The notes under the pieces: model-generated
The model's database searches: none
The model's input: only the letters and a program-made list of their open reading frames with translations
What the model was told of the DNA's origin: nothing
Position numbers and translations under genes: made by a program
From: Membranihabitans marinus
Lineage (GTDB): Bacteria > Bacteroidota > Bacteroidia > Chitinophagales > Saprospiraceae
DNA: 64,000 nt
Direction: 5' to 3'
Assembly: GCF_019802045.1 (NCBI RefSeq)
Contig: NZ_JAHVHU010000013.1
Span: 1 to 64,000 of the forward strand
Shown here: positions 7,531 through 16,884 of the stretch, piece by piece
Position numbering within the stretch: position 1 is the stretch's first letter
Layout: each line of letters begins with the position of its first letter

Positions 7531-8877
7531 ATGAAGTTCAATGTTGTTTTTATAATGATCGTCTTTTTTGCTCTGCAAAAGAGTTACGGTCAGGAAGATA
7601 CCCTCCGGTTGACCTTGTATGAGACCATCGAAATGGCAATACGGAACAATCCCGATTTGAAAAGGGTGAAATTAGGAGAATCTCTGGTTGAAACACAGAT
7701 TGCCGGAATCAAGTCTGCCATGTATCCCCAGGTTTCTGCAAATTTTGGTTTCTCTGATAATTTTTCCATTGCGAAACAATTGTTGCCCGGAGAGATTGTC
7801 GGACAGCCTGGCCAGCAAATTCCGGTTGAATTTGGAACCCGGTTTGGATTGCAGGGTGGCGTGGAGGTAAATCAATTATTGTACGACAAAAACTATCGCG
7901 CCAATCTGAATAAAGTGGGGCTGACTCAGAATATAGCCCGATTGCAAACCATCTCAAATACAGAAACCCTGGTATACAACACGGCTCAGCTTTACATTCA
8001 ATATCAAATATCTGAGGAGCAACGAAAGCTCCTGGAAGATAACATCAACCGGACGAATACGCTGGTGGACATTTCTAAGGCCCAATATGAAAATGGGATT
8101 ATTAAAAAACTGGACCTGGATCAGATTCGGGTTAACCGGACGAACCTGGAGTCAGAATTAACCAATACCACGATTTCACAGCGTCAACTAATCAATGCAT
8201 TGCGGTTTTACCTGGATCTTGATTCGGACACACAGATCGTACTGGATGAAGAATTGAATGACACGGAACGGTATCCCCTCTATCCGTACTCAGCCACGCA
8301 AGAAAATATACAATACAAACTCATTGACCAGCAGTTGGATCTGACCGCTTTGGAAAATGATGTAATCAAAGCGGGGTATTATCCCACGGTTTCTGCATTC
8401 TTCCGGTACAATTATTCCGGACAGAGTAGAAAACTCACCTTTGATAACGATATCTATTCAGGGTTTGGAGCCGGCACCTATGGGGTGAATGTCTCTATTC
8501 CTGTGTTCGATGGGTTTCGAAAAAAGAGAAAGCTTCAGGAAAATAAAGTGCGAATTCAACAGCTGAAACACGACCGGGAAGTGGTGGAGAATAACATCCA
8601 GCTGGAGTTCGATAATGCCGTGAACGAGTTGGTTCAAAACGAGCAGTTGATAGAAAAACAACAAGCCAATATGGATTTGGCTAAAGATGTGTACGAGGTC
8701 ACTCAACTATCTTATCAGGAAGGAGTGGCTCCTTTGACTGAACTCCTAAATGCAGAGACCAGTCTTAAGAATGCCCAAACCCAATACCTCAGTGCGTTGA
8801 TCAACTTCAAACTGGCCGAACTGGATCATATAAAAGCGAGTGGTCAGCTGGCGGAATTAATTACTTCTAATCAATAA
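7531..8877 (+). CDS. TolC family outer membrane efflux protein
   Basis: A 448-residue outer-membrane channel subunit. It has a signal peptide ending near SYGQ (residue about 21), then two repeated OEP domains (about 25-225 and 240-440) with the long coiled-coil helices that form the periplasmic tunnel. Telltale parts are the AQYENGIIKKLDLDQ and SYQEGVAPLTELLNAE repeats at equivalent places in each half. It follows the regulator by 84 bases and precedes the adaptor by 24, so the three pump parts are one transcript. Confidence 0.95.
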   Translation: MKFNVVFIMIVFFALQKSYGQEDTLRLTLYETIEMAIRNNPDLKRVKLGESLVETQIAGIKSAMYPQVSANFGFSDNFSIAKQLLPGEIVGQPGQQIPVEFGTRFGLQGGVEVNQLLYDKNYRANLNKVGLTQNIARLQTISNTETLVYNTAQLYIQYQISEEQRKLLEDNINRTNTLVDISKAQYENGIIKKLDLDQIRVNRTNLESELTNTTISQRQLINALRFYLDLDSDTQIVLDEELNDTERYPLYPYSATQENIQYKLIDQQLDLTALENDVIKAGYYPTVSAFFRYNYSGQSRKLTFDNDIYSGFGAGTYGVNVSIPVFDGFRKKRKLQENKVRIQQLKHDREVVENNIQLEFDNAVNELVQNEQLIEKQQANMDLAKDVYEVTQLSYQEGVAPLTELLNAETSLKNAQTQYLSALINFKLAELDHIKASGQLAELITSNQ

Positions 8878-8901
8878 ATAAACCATCAAAAAAGCAGAAA
8901 A

Positions 8902-9987
8902 ATGAAATATTTTAAAATTATAGCATCGGTCCTGATCTTAGGTATCCTGGTTTATCTGGGCACTTCCAAACTAAAATCGAATAAAGAGATTATTGATCAA
9001 CATGCCCAGCAGGAAGAAACATTTATAAAAGAAATTCCGGTCAACATAGTGGCGGCCAGGGAGATCAAATCCTCAAATGAGCTCGAACGAGTAGGCACCT
9101 TTGAGGCCCGGAAAGAACTGAGCATGATCGCTGAGACTCAGGGTCGGATTACGCACCTGTACATCACGGAAGGTCAGCATGTCAAAAACGGACAACCCAT
9201 CGCCAAAATAGACGATACATCAATCCAGTCGCAGCTCTCTACGGCCAAAGCTGCTTTGCAAAAAAGTAAAAAAGACCTGGAGCGGTATGAAAACCTTCTG
9301 TCGGTTGGAGCGATTAGTCAGACCCAATACGAAGAAATTGAATTGTCCGTGCAAAACAATCTGACCAACCTCACTTCCATCGAATCCCAATTGAAATATA
9401 CTACGGTAAATGCCCCCATGAGCGGCGTGATCAGCGATATCATTCTGGAAGAAGGAAGCTTTGCCAGTCCAGGGACAGAAATTGCCCGGATTGTGGATGT
9501 CGGTCGACTAAATCTGATCGTCACTGTGGATGAAACCAATGTGCCGAAAATTAAAGAAAAAGAACAGGTAAAGATAACCACAGAAGTGTATCCCGATCAT
9601 GTCATTCAAGGTCGCATCATCCAGGTTGGTGTAAAAGCTGATGCTGCACGTAAATATGAGATAAAAATCGAAGTGGCCAACAAGGGTGAAAATCAATTGA
9701 AAGCAGGTATGTACGGTACAGCAAGTATTCCCTTGAAAGAACGGGCTGATGAATCGGTGCTGGTCATTCCACGGAAAAGCGTGGTGGGTAGCGTCAAACA
9801 ACCCCGGGTATTTGTCCTGAAAGATGGAAAAGCGGTGCTAACAGACATTCGGATAGGAAAAAACATGGACGATTCCGTCGTGGTACTCGAGGGCCTTGAA
9901 CCCGGTCAGCAGGTTATTACGACCGGTCAGATTAACCTTGATGATGGTCGTGCGGTGAAAGTCATCCACGATGTATCCTCCAATTAA
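8902..9987 (+). CDS. RND efflux periplasmic adaptor subunit (MFP/HlyD family)
   Basis: A 361-residue membrane fusion protein linking the RND pump to TolC. Residues about 7-22 form an N-terminal membrane anchor with no lipobox cysteine. The lipoyl halves flank a short coiled-coil hairpin (about 110-160): the first carries ETQGRITHLYITEGQHVKNGQ and the second TTVNAPMSGVISDIILEEG. Beta-barrel and membrane-proximal domains follow. Its 3' end overlaps an upstream in-frame extension of the RND gene, but the likely RND start is 20 bases further on. Confidence 0.94.
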   Translation: MKYFKIIASVLILGILVYLGTSKLKSNKEIIDQHAQQEETFIKEIPVNIVAAREIKSSNELERVGTFEARKELSMIAETQGRITHLYITEGQHVKNGQPIAKIDDTSIQSQLSTAKAALQKSKKDLERYENLLSVGAISQTQYEEIELSVQNNLTNLTSIESQLKYTTVNAPMSGVISDIILEEGSFASPGTEIARIVDVGRLNLIVTVDETNVPKIKEKEQVKITTEVYPDHVIQGRIIQVGVKADAARKYEIKIEVANKGENQLKAGMYGTASIPLKERADESVLVIPRKSVVGSVKQPRVFVLKDGKAVLTDIRIGKNMDDSVVVLEGLEPGQQVITTGQINLDDGRAVKVIHDVSSN

Positions 9988-10006
9988 ACAACAGAAACAA
10001 GAAATA

Positions 10007-13000
10007 ATGAATATCACAGAATTATCAGTTAAGCGACCTTCGCTGGTCATTGTATTATTTAGTGCTTTGGTTTTCTTTGGACTGTACGGGTATCAAAGTC
10101 TGACCTACGAACTTTTACCGGATATTTCAGCGCCCGTGGTAACCGTAACCACTGTGTACCCGGGTGCATCGCCTTCGGAAGTGGAGACTTCGGTGACACG
10201 ACCCATCGAAGATGTGCTTTCCTCCCTCGAAAACCTGGAAAAAACACAGGCTATTTCTATGGAGGGTGTTTCGACCGTCGTTGTCGAAATGAAATATGGA
10301 ACCAATATCGACTTGACCGTCCAGGATGCCCAACGGAAAATTGATGGGATCATGGTCGATATGCCGGATGATGTCAAAGATCCTTCCATAGGTAAATTCT
10401 CTCTGGATGAATTGCCTATAATGCGTCTTGGAGCTACGTCCACCATGGAAGATGTGGCGTTTACCAAGTTGTTTGAAGACCGTATTCAACCCGAATTATC
10501 GAGAATAGAAGGAGTGGCTCAAGTACAGATAATCGGAGGTGCAGACCGTGAGATAAATATTAATGTTAACGCAGATAAGCTAAAATATTATAATCTTTCA
10601 ATCTTGCAGGTTTCACAGGCTATTGCCCGTGCAAACATCAACTTCCCCACAGGTAGTATTAAAGATGTGGATCAAACGGTTTTGGTCAGGTTGTCCGGTA
10701 AGTTTCGTACCCTGGATGAACTGCGGAATCTGGTCATTACCGGAAACGGCAATGGATCTCAGGTCCATCTTAGTGATGTGGCCGAAGTCTATGATACGAA
10801 AAAAGAAATCACCACGATATCCAGGATCAATGGAGACCCTGCCATGGGCATTACCATTTCCAAGCAAAGTGATGGAAATACCGTCGAAGTTAGTGCGCAG
10901 GTTCGCAAAAGACTGGCCGAACTGGAAGACCAGTATGCTGCTGAAAATTTGAAATTTGAGATTGCTAATGATAGCTCTGTATTTACATTGGAAGCGGCAA
11001 ATCATGTTATTAATGACTTGATTCTGGCTGTGGTACTGGTGGCATTTATTATGTTGTTTTTTTTACACAACTTTAGAAATGCGATTATTGTCATGGTAGC
11101 CATCCCGGTCTCGGTCATATCTACCTTTGCGGTGATGAGTGTGGCGGGATTTACATTGAATCTGATGACCTTGCTGGCTTTGTCCCTGGTGATTGGAATT
11201 CTGGTAGATGATAGTATCGTGGTATTGGAAAATATTCATGCCCGGATGGAAAAAGGAGAGTCGGCCTGGGATGCTGCAATGGGCTCCTGGAAGTCGATTG
11301 GTGTTTCTGTGTTTTCTATTACCATGGTGATCGTGGTCGTGTTTTTACCTATTGGAATGGTATCGGGCGTAGTCGCTGATTTGCTCCGACAGTTTTCTCT
11401 GGTTGTGGTGACCTCGACACTGATCAGTTTATTGGTGTCCTTCACTTTGACCCCCTGGCTGGCCTCTCGGTTTACCAGGCTGACCCATCTTAGAAAGGAT
11501 AAAGTATGGCATTGGCCGCTTATTTGGTTTGAACGGATGATTAAAAGTATCGAGTCGGGATACCGGACCATTCTTGAGTTTGCCTTGCAGCATAAAATAG
11601 CTACTATGGTTGTTATTTTTGGGATGGTCTTTGCCTCGACGACCTTATTTACGAAAGGATATATCGGAGCGGAATTTGCTGCCAGCGGGGATAACGGAGA
11701 ATTTCAGATTAAGATAGAAATGCCGAAAGAAACACCCATTGGGCAAAATAACAGCCTCACTCAGGAAGTGGAAGCATATTTGTTGCAACTACCGGAGGTG
11801 GAAAATGTATTCACCACCGTCGGACAAAGTTCAGGGTCTATGAGTACAGCCACCACAGCCTATCTTTCCGAGATCAATGTAAAGCTGGTGAGTGCTCAGG
11901 AAAGGAATCTGGCTTCTGATGAATATGCACGTATGGTCAAAGATCACCTGAACCGAACCATTCCCGGTGCTAAGTTTACGGCATCTGCGGTAAGCATGGT
12001 CGGTGGAGGTACGACAGCCCCTATCCAGTTGGTCGTGCAGGGCAGTGATCTAAATGAATTGTTGCCTTTTGGTGGAAAACTAGTCCGGGAGGTCAGTAAA
12101 GTACCCGGGACCTCCGAAGTGAAGTCTACCGTAGAAGGCGGCAACCCGGAGATCAGTGTTGATATAAAAAGAGATCGGCTGGCTGATCTTGGTTTATCGA
12201 TCGATGGGGTAGGGGCTACCATGCAAAATGCTTTTACCGGCAATACGGATTCGAAGTTCCAGGACGACTCGTATGATTATGATATTCGTGTTCAGTTGGA
12301 TGCGTTTGACCGACGGGATATTTCTGATATTTCAAATCTGACCTTCCTCAATGACAAAGGTGAGTTGGTGAAGCTCAGTCAGTTTGCCCATGTCACGGAA
12401 GATACGGGACCTTCGCGTCTGGAGCGAAAAGATAAAGTTTCATCTCTGACGATTGAAAGTCAACTCGTTGGTCGGGATCTGGTGTCAGTGGGTGATGAAA
12501 TTCAGGAACGGATCGATCGCATGGATATTCCTGTGGGTATCTCCATTTCGCAGGGGGGTGATTTGGAATCACAGGCAGAAGCTTTTGGAAGTCTTATTTT
12601 TGCGTTGTTGACTTCATTGTTATTGGTATATCTTATCATGGTTGCCTTGTACGATAGTTTTATCTATCCGTTTGTTGTAATGTTTTCCGTACCGGTAGCT
12701 ATCATTGGTGCCTTGTTAGCATTGGCGCTAGCGATGCAAAATATGTCCATTTTTGGCATGCTTGGTATGATTATGTTGATCGGTTTGGTTGTCAAAAATG
12801 CGATATTAATTGTCGATTTTGTAAATCAACTCAAAGCGGAAGGAATGGACCGGAAGCAAGCAGTGATAAAGGGCACCCTGGAGCGATTTCGGCCTATTTT
12901 GATGACCACGATTGCCATGGTGATAGCTATGATCCCGATTGCGGTAGCGACGGGTGCGGGTTCGGAATGGAAAAATGGACTGGCGTGGGTACTGATCGGT

Positions 13001-13150
13001 GGTTTGACGAGTTCTATGATTCTGACCATGATCATCGTGCCGGTAGCTTATCGGATGGCGGATGATATTCAGGAATGGATTGCGAAGAAATTTGGTAAGG
13101 AGGAAGCAAAAGAGGAGGAAGTTTCTACGAAAAACCTGATCGGAGCATGA
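10007..13150 (+). CDS. Efflux RND transporter permease subunit (AcrB/HAE-1 like)
   Basis: A full-length inner-membrane proton-driven pump of 1047 residues from ATG 10007. An upstream in-frame ATG at 9971 lies inside the adaptor gene and would add 12 residues that do not fit the family, which normally starts near a membrane helix as in NITELSVKRPSLVIVLF. The family pattern of helix 1, a periplasmic porter domain, six helices, a second porter domain and five helices is present. GILVDDSIVVLENIH is the conserved helix-4 proton-relay region with paired aspartates. Substrates cannot be predicted; hydrophobic compounds are typical of the class. Confidence 0.95.
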   Translation: MNITELSVKRPSLVIVLFSALVFFGLYGYQSLTYELLPDISAPVVTVTTVYPGASPSEVETSVTRPIEDVLSSLENLEKTQAISMEGVSTVVVEMKYGTNIDLTVQDAQRKIDGIMVDMPDDVKDPSIGKFSLDELPIMRLGATSTMEDVAFTKLFEDRIQPELSRIEGVAQVQIIGGADREININVNADKLKYYNLSILQVSQAIARANINFPTGSIKDVDQTVLVRLSGKFRTLDELRNLVITGNGNGSQVHLSDVAEVYDTKKEITTISRINGDPAMGITISKQSDGNTVEVSAQVRKRLAELEDQYAAENLKFEIANDSSVFTLEAANHVINDLILAVVLVAFIMLFFLHNFRNAIIVMVAIPVSVISTFAVMSVAGFTLNLMTLLALSLVIGILVDDSIVVLENIHARMEKGESAWDAAMGSWKSIGVSVFSITMVIVVVFLPIGMVSGVVADLLRQFSLVVVTSTLISLLVSFTLTPWLASRFTRLTHLRKDKVWHWPLIWFERMIKSIESGYRTILEFALQHKIATMVVIFGMVFASTTLFTKGYIGAEFAASGDNGEFQIKIEMPKETPIGQNNSLTQEVEAYLLQLPEVENVFTTVGQSSGSMSTATTAYLSEINVKLVSAQERNLASDEYARMVKDHLNRTIPGAKFTASAVSMVGGGTTAPIQLVVQGSDLNELLPFGGKLVREVSKVPGTSEVKSTVEGGNPEISVDIKRDRLADLGLSIDGVGATMQNAFTGNTDSKFQDDSYDYDIRVQLDAFDRRDISDISNLTFLNDKGELVKLSQFAHVTEDTGPSRLERKDKVSSLTIESQLVGRDLVSVGDEIQERIDRMDIPVGISISQGGDLESQAEAFGSLIFALLTSLLLVYLIMVALYDSFIYPFVVMFSVPVAIIGALLALALAMQNMSIFGMLGMIMLIGLVVKNAILIVDFVNQLKAEGMDRKQAVIKGTLERFRPILMTTIAMVIAMIPIAVATGAGSEWKNGLAWVLIGGLTSSMILTMIIVPVAYRMADDIQEWIAKKFGKEEAKEEEVSTKNLIGA

Positions 13151-13212
13151 GAGCCTGGTTGTCTCTAGGGTTGCGATTCATAAATCATTATGGTAAATTC
13201 TGCCCCTTTTTA

Positions 13213-13363
13213 TGCTATCCTGCGTTGCAAAGCCTCACCATCTCCAACGATTTGGGGATGGTGAAATGGGCTTTAAGCTCAGTATAGCAAACCGCATGAC
13301 TCCCCGGGCTAAAGCACCAGGACAAAACACGCTAAACGAGGACCTCACCGTGTTGGGGATGGG
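13213..13363. repeat. Nested palindromes, REP-like
   Basis: TGCTATCCTG (13213-13222) pairs with CAGTATAGCA (13280-13289), 9 of 10 bases. Inside it CACCATCTCC (13236-13245) pairs with GGGGATGGTG (13254-13263), again 9 of 10. Downstream are GGGCTAAAGC and a partial repeat of the inner arm (CCTCACCgtgttGGGG, about 13342-13358). It lies between convergent genes, so it may also work as a two-way transcript end. Confidence 0.5.
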
Positions 13364-13416
13364 AGCGCTTCATATATTTCATACAACTTCTGACTTGGAG
13401 CACTAGTCTACAGAAT

Positions 13417-14967
13417 CTAACTTCTAGCCGCTGATTTCTCTAGCATCAGTGTTTCGATGGTTTTTCCTTTTAGTTTGCTTTCGGCCCAGGTCATGGCATC
13501 GAGATACAGCAATGCTTTCCCTTCGTAGGTGTCTTTGGTGTAGAGATTCAATTCGTCAATAAGGGCTTGATAGGTTTGCTGGGACAACGATTGATTCGAA
13601 CGCAACTGGGTACGAACAAACTGAATAAGAATTTGCTGAACTTTATTTTTTTCTCTCATTTTTTTAAAAAACTTGGTGGCTGATTTAATTAAATGAGTCA
13701 GAAGTGTAAAGTTTTTTTCTTCAAAATGGGAGAGGATAAAGAGCAGCCAACTGTAACATTGGATATCTTCCCGAAGATGCCAGACATTGAGATTCAGTAT
13801 TTTGTGCAGATAGTTGATCGCCTGGTCATAATTTCCTCGCGCAAAGAAAGTCCATGCAAACTTGTAGTAAAATTGCATGACCCGGTGATTGTCCAGTTGA
13901 GGGGCATACAACGCCAGTCTGCGTTCAATACCAGGGACCAGGGCGACATTTTTATCATAGCGGCCGTTGAGGCTAGCCAGATCCAGTTTACTAAAATTGC
14001 TATACAAAAAATAGATGATCTCTGAAGTTTGGTTGAATTGCTCATGATTGGAGTCGTAAAATGCATCCAATGATTGAAGCGTGGCCCAATACTCTGCTTC
14101 GTTGTCCAGATGAAAACAAGCGGTCATGACATAGTGCATCCCCCGCATGTAAAGATCTGGATTGACACTAGCCATCATGGGGTCATCATGGAAAAAGCCA
14201 GCCCATTTGCGGGCGTGAAACAGGCAGTTTTCAAAATCGAGTAAAATATAGTATAACCAGACATAACTTTGGTGCCAGTACACCTTTTCAAAAAAGCTGA
14301 GTGCTTCATAAGCGACATCGGGTTTATTAGCTTCGAAATATTGATAGACGTGATCGGCATCATCCTTATTTTTAGCGTGGCCTCCTTTGATGTAAAGACC
14401 ATGAATCTTCAATTTTAGATTGGTCAATGCAGATTCCATATTGATCATCTTGTTCGCATAATCGGAGGTCTCTATCAGGTCTTCCATTTTGCCTGCAATA
14501 CTCCTACTTCGTGTTATGTGCTTTTCTTCAATTCTTTTTTCAAATTCAAGGATTTCAAAATACAATACATTTTGGTGCGCATCACGGGCTATGTTTTTGA
14601 CCCGGTTGAGGATTTTTAGGCTTTGCATATAAAGTCCCTTGCCATACAATATCCGGGCGAAGTCAAGCTGTTCGCGAATCTGTATATCCAGTTCTTTGTC
14701 GATGTGTATGTTTCTCAATGCCTTCATAATTTGGGTATACAAATGACGCTTGAGATTGGGCAACTGACTTTTGGTTATTTGTGGTGATTTTTGAAAAATC
14801 AGCGCTTCGTCGTATTCCTCCATACCATCCAATATTTCAAAAAGCCGTACGAATTTACTAGTCCCCTGATTGTGAGAACGACTTGCAAAGAGCTTAAAGC
14901 TTCGTTTTTCTGATTTATTCAGGCTTTTTATTAAGCCAAACAGCTGTTCAGAATTGGAAATGGGCAT
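13417..14967 (-). CDS. Conserved protein of unknown function, helical-repeat type
   Basis: A 516-residue protein without signal peptide or membrane helix. It is rich in charged amphipathic helices; the middle and C-terminal parts (for example FFARGNYDQAINYLHKILNL) read like tetratricopeptide-type repeats. The opening, SNSEQLFGLIKSLNKSEKRSFKLFA, recalls hypothetical proteins I associate with Bacteroidota genomes, but I know of no assigned function. It stands alone, convergent with the efflux operon and divergent from the porin gene. A scaffold or regulatory role in the cytoplasm would fit repeats of this kind. Confidence 0.75.
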   Translation of the reverse strand: MPISNSEQLFGLIKSLNKSEKRSFKLFASRSHNQGTSKFVRLFEILDGMEEYDEALIFQKSPQITKSQLPNLKRHLYTQIMKALRNIHIDKELDIQIREQLDFARILYGKGLYMQSLKILNRVKNIARDAHQNVLYFEILEFEKRIEEKHITRSRSIAGKMEDLIETSDYANKMINMESALTNLKLKIHGLYIKGGHAKNKDDADHVYQYFEANKPDVAYEALSFFEKVYWHQSYVWLYYILLDFENCLFHARKWAGFFHDDPMMASVNPDLYMRGMHYVMTACFHLDNEAEYWATLQSLDAFYDSNHEQFNQTSEIIYFLYSNFSKLDLASLNGRYDKNVALVPGIERRLALYAPQLDNHRVMQFYYKFAWTFFARGNYDQAINYLHKILNLNVWHLREDIQCYSWLLFILSHFEEKNFTLLTHLIKSATKFFKKMREKNKVQQILIQFVRTQLRSNQSLSQQTYQALIDELNLYTKDTYEGKALLYLDAMTWAESKLKGKTIETLMLEKSAARS

Positions 14968-15175
14968 GACAAAATGATCTTTTATAAAGAGTTGATTACC
15001 AATTTATATAGTAAAAAAATACGTGTTTTCTATTCACAAGAGGCTAAAAATAGTGGTTTTATTCTGGCTTATACCTATTTAAATTTGAGTTTTTCCAAAA
15101 GAAGTTGCACTGAAATAGCATCCCGGCTGGAAAGAATGGAATTAAATTTTATAATTATTGATTAAACCAACTTAA

Positions 15176-16210
15176 ATGAAGAATCTAATACCTATGCTAA
15201 TAATGGGGTTGTTCGCAACTCTACCCATGAAAGGACAAGATACGATGGCACCTTTGAAAATTTCCGGATCTGTCGATGTTTATTACAAGTACGATCTACG
15301 TAGTGGATCTGACGGTCTGGAAGAATCCAATATTAACACCAGCTTTGCCGGTGATCATAATTCAGTATCCATTGGAATGGCCAATCTAATTGTTTCCCAG
15401 ACACTCGAAAAAGTTGGTTTTGTCGCGGATTTGTCTTTCGGGCCCAGAGGCCAGGATCGATCTATACTCAATGCAAAAGATGGGAATAGTTTTCATATTC
15501 AAAATCTCTACCTGACTTATTCACCGTCGAAAGGGTTGACATTTACGGCAGGTTTTATGGGAACGTTTATAGGTTATGAGGTGATTTCACCCGTGGACAA
15601 CTTTCATTATTCAACTTCTTATTTGTTTACGAATGGTCCTTTTCAGAACGCCGGAATAAAGGCTTCGCTTGTGATCAGTGATAAGATCACCATTATGGCC
15701 GGGTTGTTCAACGACTGGAATGTCTACCACGATGCGAACGGGTTGGCTGATTTTGGTACCCGATTGAGCTTAAATCCGGTCGTGGGATTTGATGTGGACT
15801 TTCATCTTCTGACCGGTCCTACATCGGGAACAACTGTCGATGTTGTTTCCAGGTATGCCTGGACTTCCATGTGGAGTACCGGTGTTAATTTTACAGTCCA
15901 ACGCAAAGCGGAAATGGTACCTGATTATGCGGGGCTGGCCCTGTATCAGGAGGTGATTTTATCAGATGCACTGGAGCTGGGTGTGCGGACAGAATGGTTC
16001 AAGTATACCAACCAAAATAACGGGACCGGCTCATTTATGAATTCCGGTTACTTCGCCGCTACTTTAACAGGGAATATTAATCTGGGCCCTCTAACATTAA
16101 TTCCGGAGTGGCGGTATGATTTCTCGGAGAGGCCAGAATTCTCTGACCGTCATGGTGATCCGGTATCATCTGCCAGTCAGATTTTGTTAGCAGCAGTATA
16201 TGCTTTTTAA
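15176..16210 (+). CDS. Outer membrane porin, BBP2/OmpL-like
   Basis: A 344-residue protein with a signal peptide (about residues 1-20) and a beta-barrel of alternating strands. The start of the mature part, LKISGSVDVYYKYDL, and the repeated GMANLIVSQ and GFVADLSFGPRG strands are typical of the putative beta-barrel porin-2 family (PF07642). It ends in AVYAF, a good outer-membrane sorting signal with terminal phenylalanine. It likely forms a general or small-solute pore. A 7-base inverted repeat just past the stop (ATTCGTG, 16210-16230) has no T-run and is a weak terminator at best. Confidence 0.85.
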   Translation: MKNLIPMLIMGLFATLPMKGQDTMAPLKISGSVDVYYKYDLRSGSDGLEESNINTSFAGDHNSVSIGMANLIVSQTLEKVGFVADLSFGPRGQDRSILNAKDGNSFHIQNLYLTYSPSKGLTFTAGFMGTFIGYEVISPVDNFHYSTSYLFTNGPFQNAGIKASLVISDKITIMAGLFNDWNVYHDANGLADFGTRLSLNPVVGFDVDFHLLTGPTSGTTVDVVSRYAWTSMWSTGVNFTVQRKAEMVPDYAGLALYQEVILSDALELGVRTEWFKYTNQNNGTGSFMNSGYFAATLTGNINLGPLTLIPEWRYDFSERPEFSDRHGDPVSSASQILLAAVYAF

Positions 16211-16330
16211 TTCGTGGACAGAGCACGAATACAATGCTCAAATAATAGGACAAAGAATTCGTGATGAAAAGGCAGGCCTTGTAAATACGGCCGGAAAGAA
16301 ACGGAAGATTTTTAGAATAGATTTAAACAC

Positions 16331-16360
16331 AAAAGGCTTGAGAAATTAATCTCAAGCCTC
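16331..16360 (-). terminator. Rho-independent terminator of rpsU
   Basis: AGGCTTGAGA (16334-16343) and TCTCAAGCCT (16350-16359) form a perfect 10-base stem with a 6-base loop. On the minus strand the stem is followed by TTTT and another T-rich stretch. It lies 27 bases after the rpsU stop. Confidence 0.85.
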
Positions 16361-16386
16361 CTTAATTCTTCAAAGAAAAGAAATGC

Positions 16387-16578
16387 TTACGAATTCTTCC
16401 GTAAGTACTCCTCTCTGTAAACTGCATCGAGAATTTCTTCCCGTCGTTCGACTGAAGGTTTTGTGAATTGCTTTCGGTTACGCAATTCTTTTAGGATACC
16501 TACGCGTTGGTACTTTCGCTTATAGCGCTTCAACGCTTTGTCGATCGAGTCGTTATCTTTTACATCGATTATCAGCAT
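16387..16578 (-). CDS. rpsU: 30S ribosomal protein bS21
   Basis: A 63-residue basic protein with the bS21 pattern: short N-terminal strand MLIIDVKDNDSIDKALKRYKRK, then a long positively charged helical tail. It binds the 30S platform near the anti-Shine-Dalgarno region; in Bacteroidota it helps sequester the 16S rRNA tail, in keeping with leaderless-like initiation in this phylum. It lies 43 bases downstream of tRNA-Lys on the same strand, so both may come from the promoter at 16720-16750, and ends at a strong terminator. Confidence 0.96.
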   Translation of the reverse strand: MLIIDVKDNDSIDKALKRYKRKYQRVGILKELRNRKQFTKPSVERREEILDAVYREEYLRKNS

Positions 16579-16621
16579 ATAATTTTTACCTCTTTAAAAC
16601 AACTAATAAATAAAATTTATG

Positions 16622-16694
16622 TGATTCCGCTGGGGGTCGAACCCAGGACCCCTTGATTAAAAGTCAAGTGCTCTACCAACTGAGCTACGGAATC
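16622..16694 (-). tRNA. tRNA-Lys (anticodon TTT)
   Basis: A complete 73-base cloverleaf on the minus strand: acceptor GATTCCG/CGGAATC with discriminator A, D-arm GCTC/GAGC, anticodon stem CTTGA/TCAAG with loop CTTTTAA giving anticodon TTT, T-arm CTGGG/CCCAG with loop TTCGACC. The CCA end is not encoded. It precedes rpsU on the same strand. Confidence 0.97.
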
Positions 16695-16719
16695 ATCCAC
16701 TTTTTTCGTAAAGCGATGG

Positions 16720-16750
16720 CAAAGATACAATCATTCATAGAAAATCCAAA
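16720..16750 (-). promoter_or_regulatory. Promoter of tRNA-Lys / rpsU
   Basis: Read on the minus strand: TTTG (16750-16747), 19 bases, then TATCTTTG (16727-16720). This is a full match to the Bacteroidota sigma-A pattern. It lies 26 bases from the first base of the tRNA. Confidence 0.8.
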
Positions 16751-16884
16751 CCATAGAAATACTTTTTCCGGGATTGATAAGGATATTTTTAATTTAGACG
16801 AAGGGATATGGGGTTACAATCTTATCCATTCCTTTAGAAATGAGCATTTTAATTCTATTAGTCCACTGTGTTGAAAATTTGTGA

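Noticed and set aside
10539-11279. Long frames antisense to the RND pump and dnaE genes
   Set aside because: They are shadows of strongly conserved genes and have no start signals of their own.
14974-15165. 63-codon open frame on the plus strand between the helical-repeat protein and the porin
   Set aside because: Lies in the divergent promoter region and shows no protein-like pattern.
16210-16230. Hairpin ATTCGTG/CACGAAT after the porin as a terminator
   Set aside because: No T-run follows, so there is not enough to call it.
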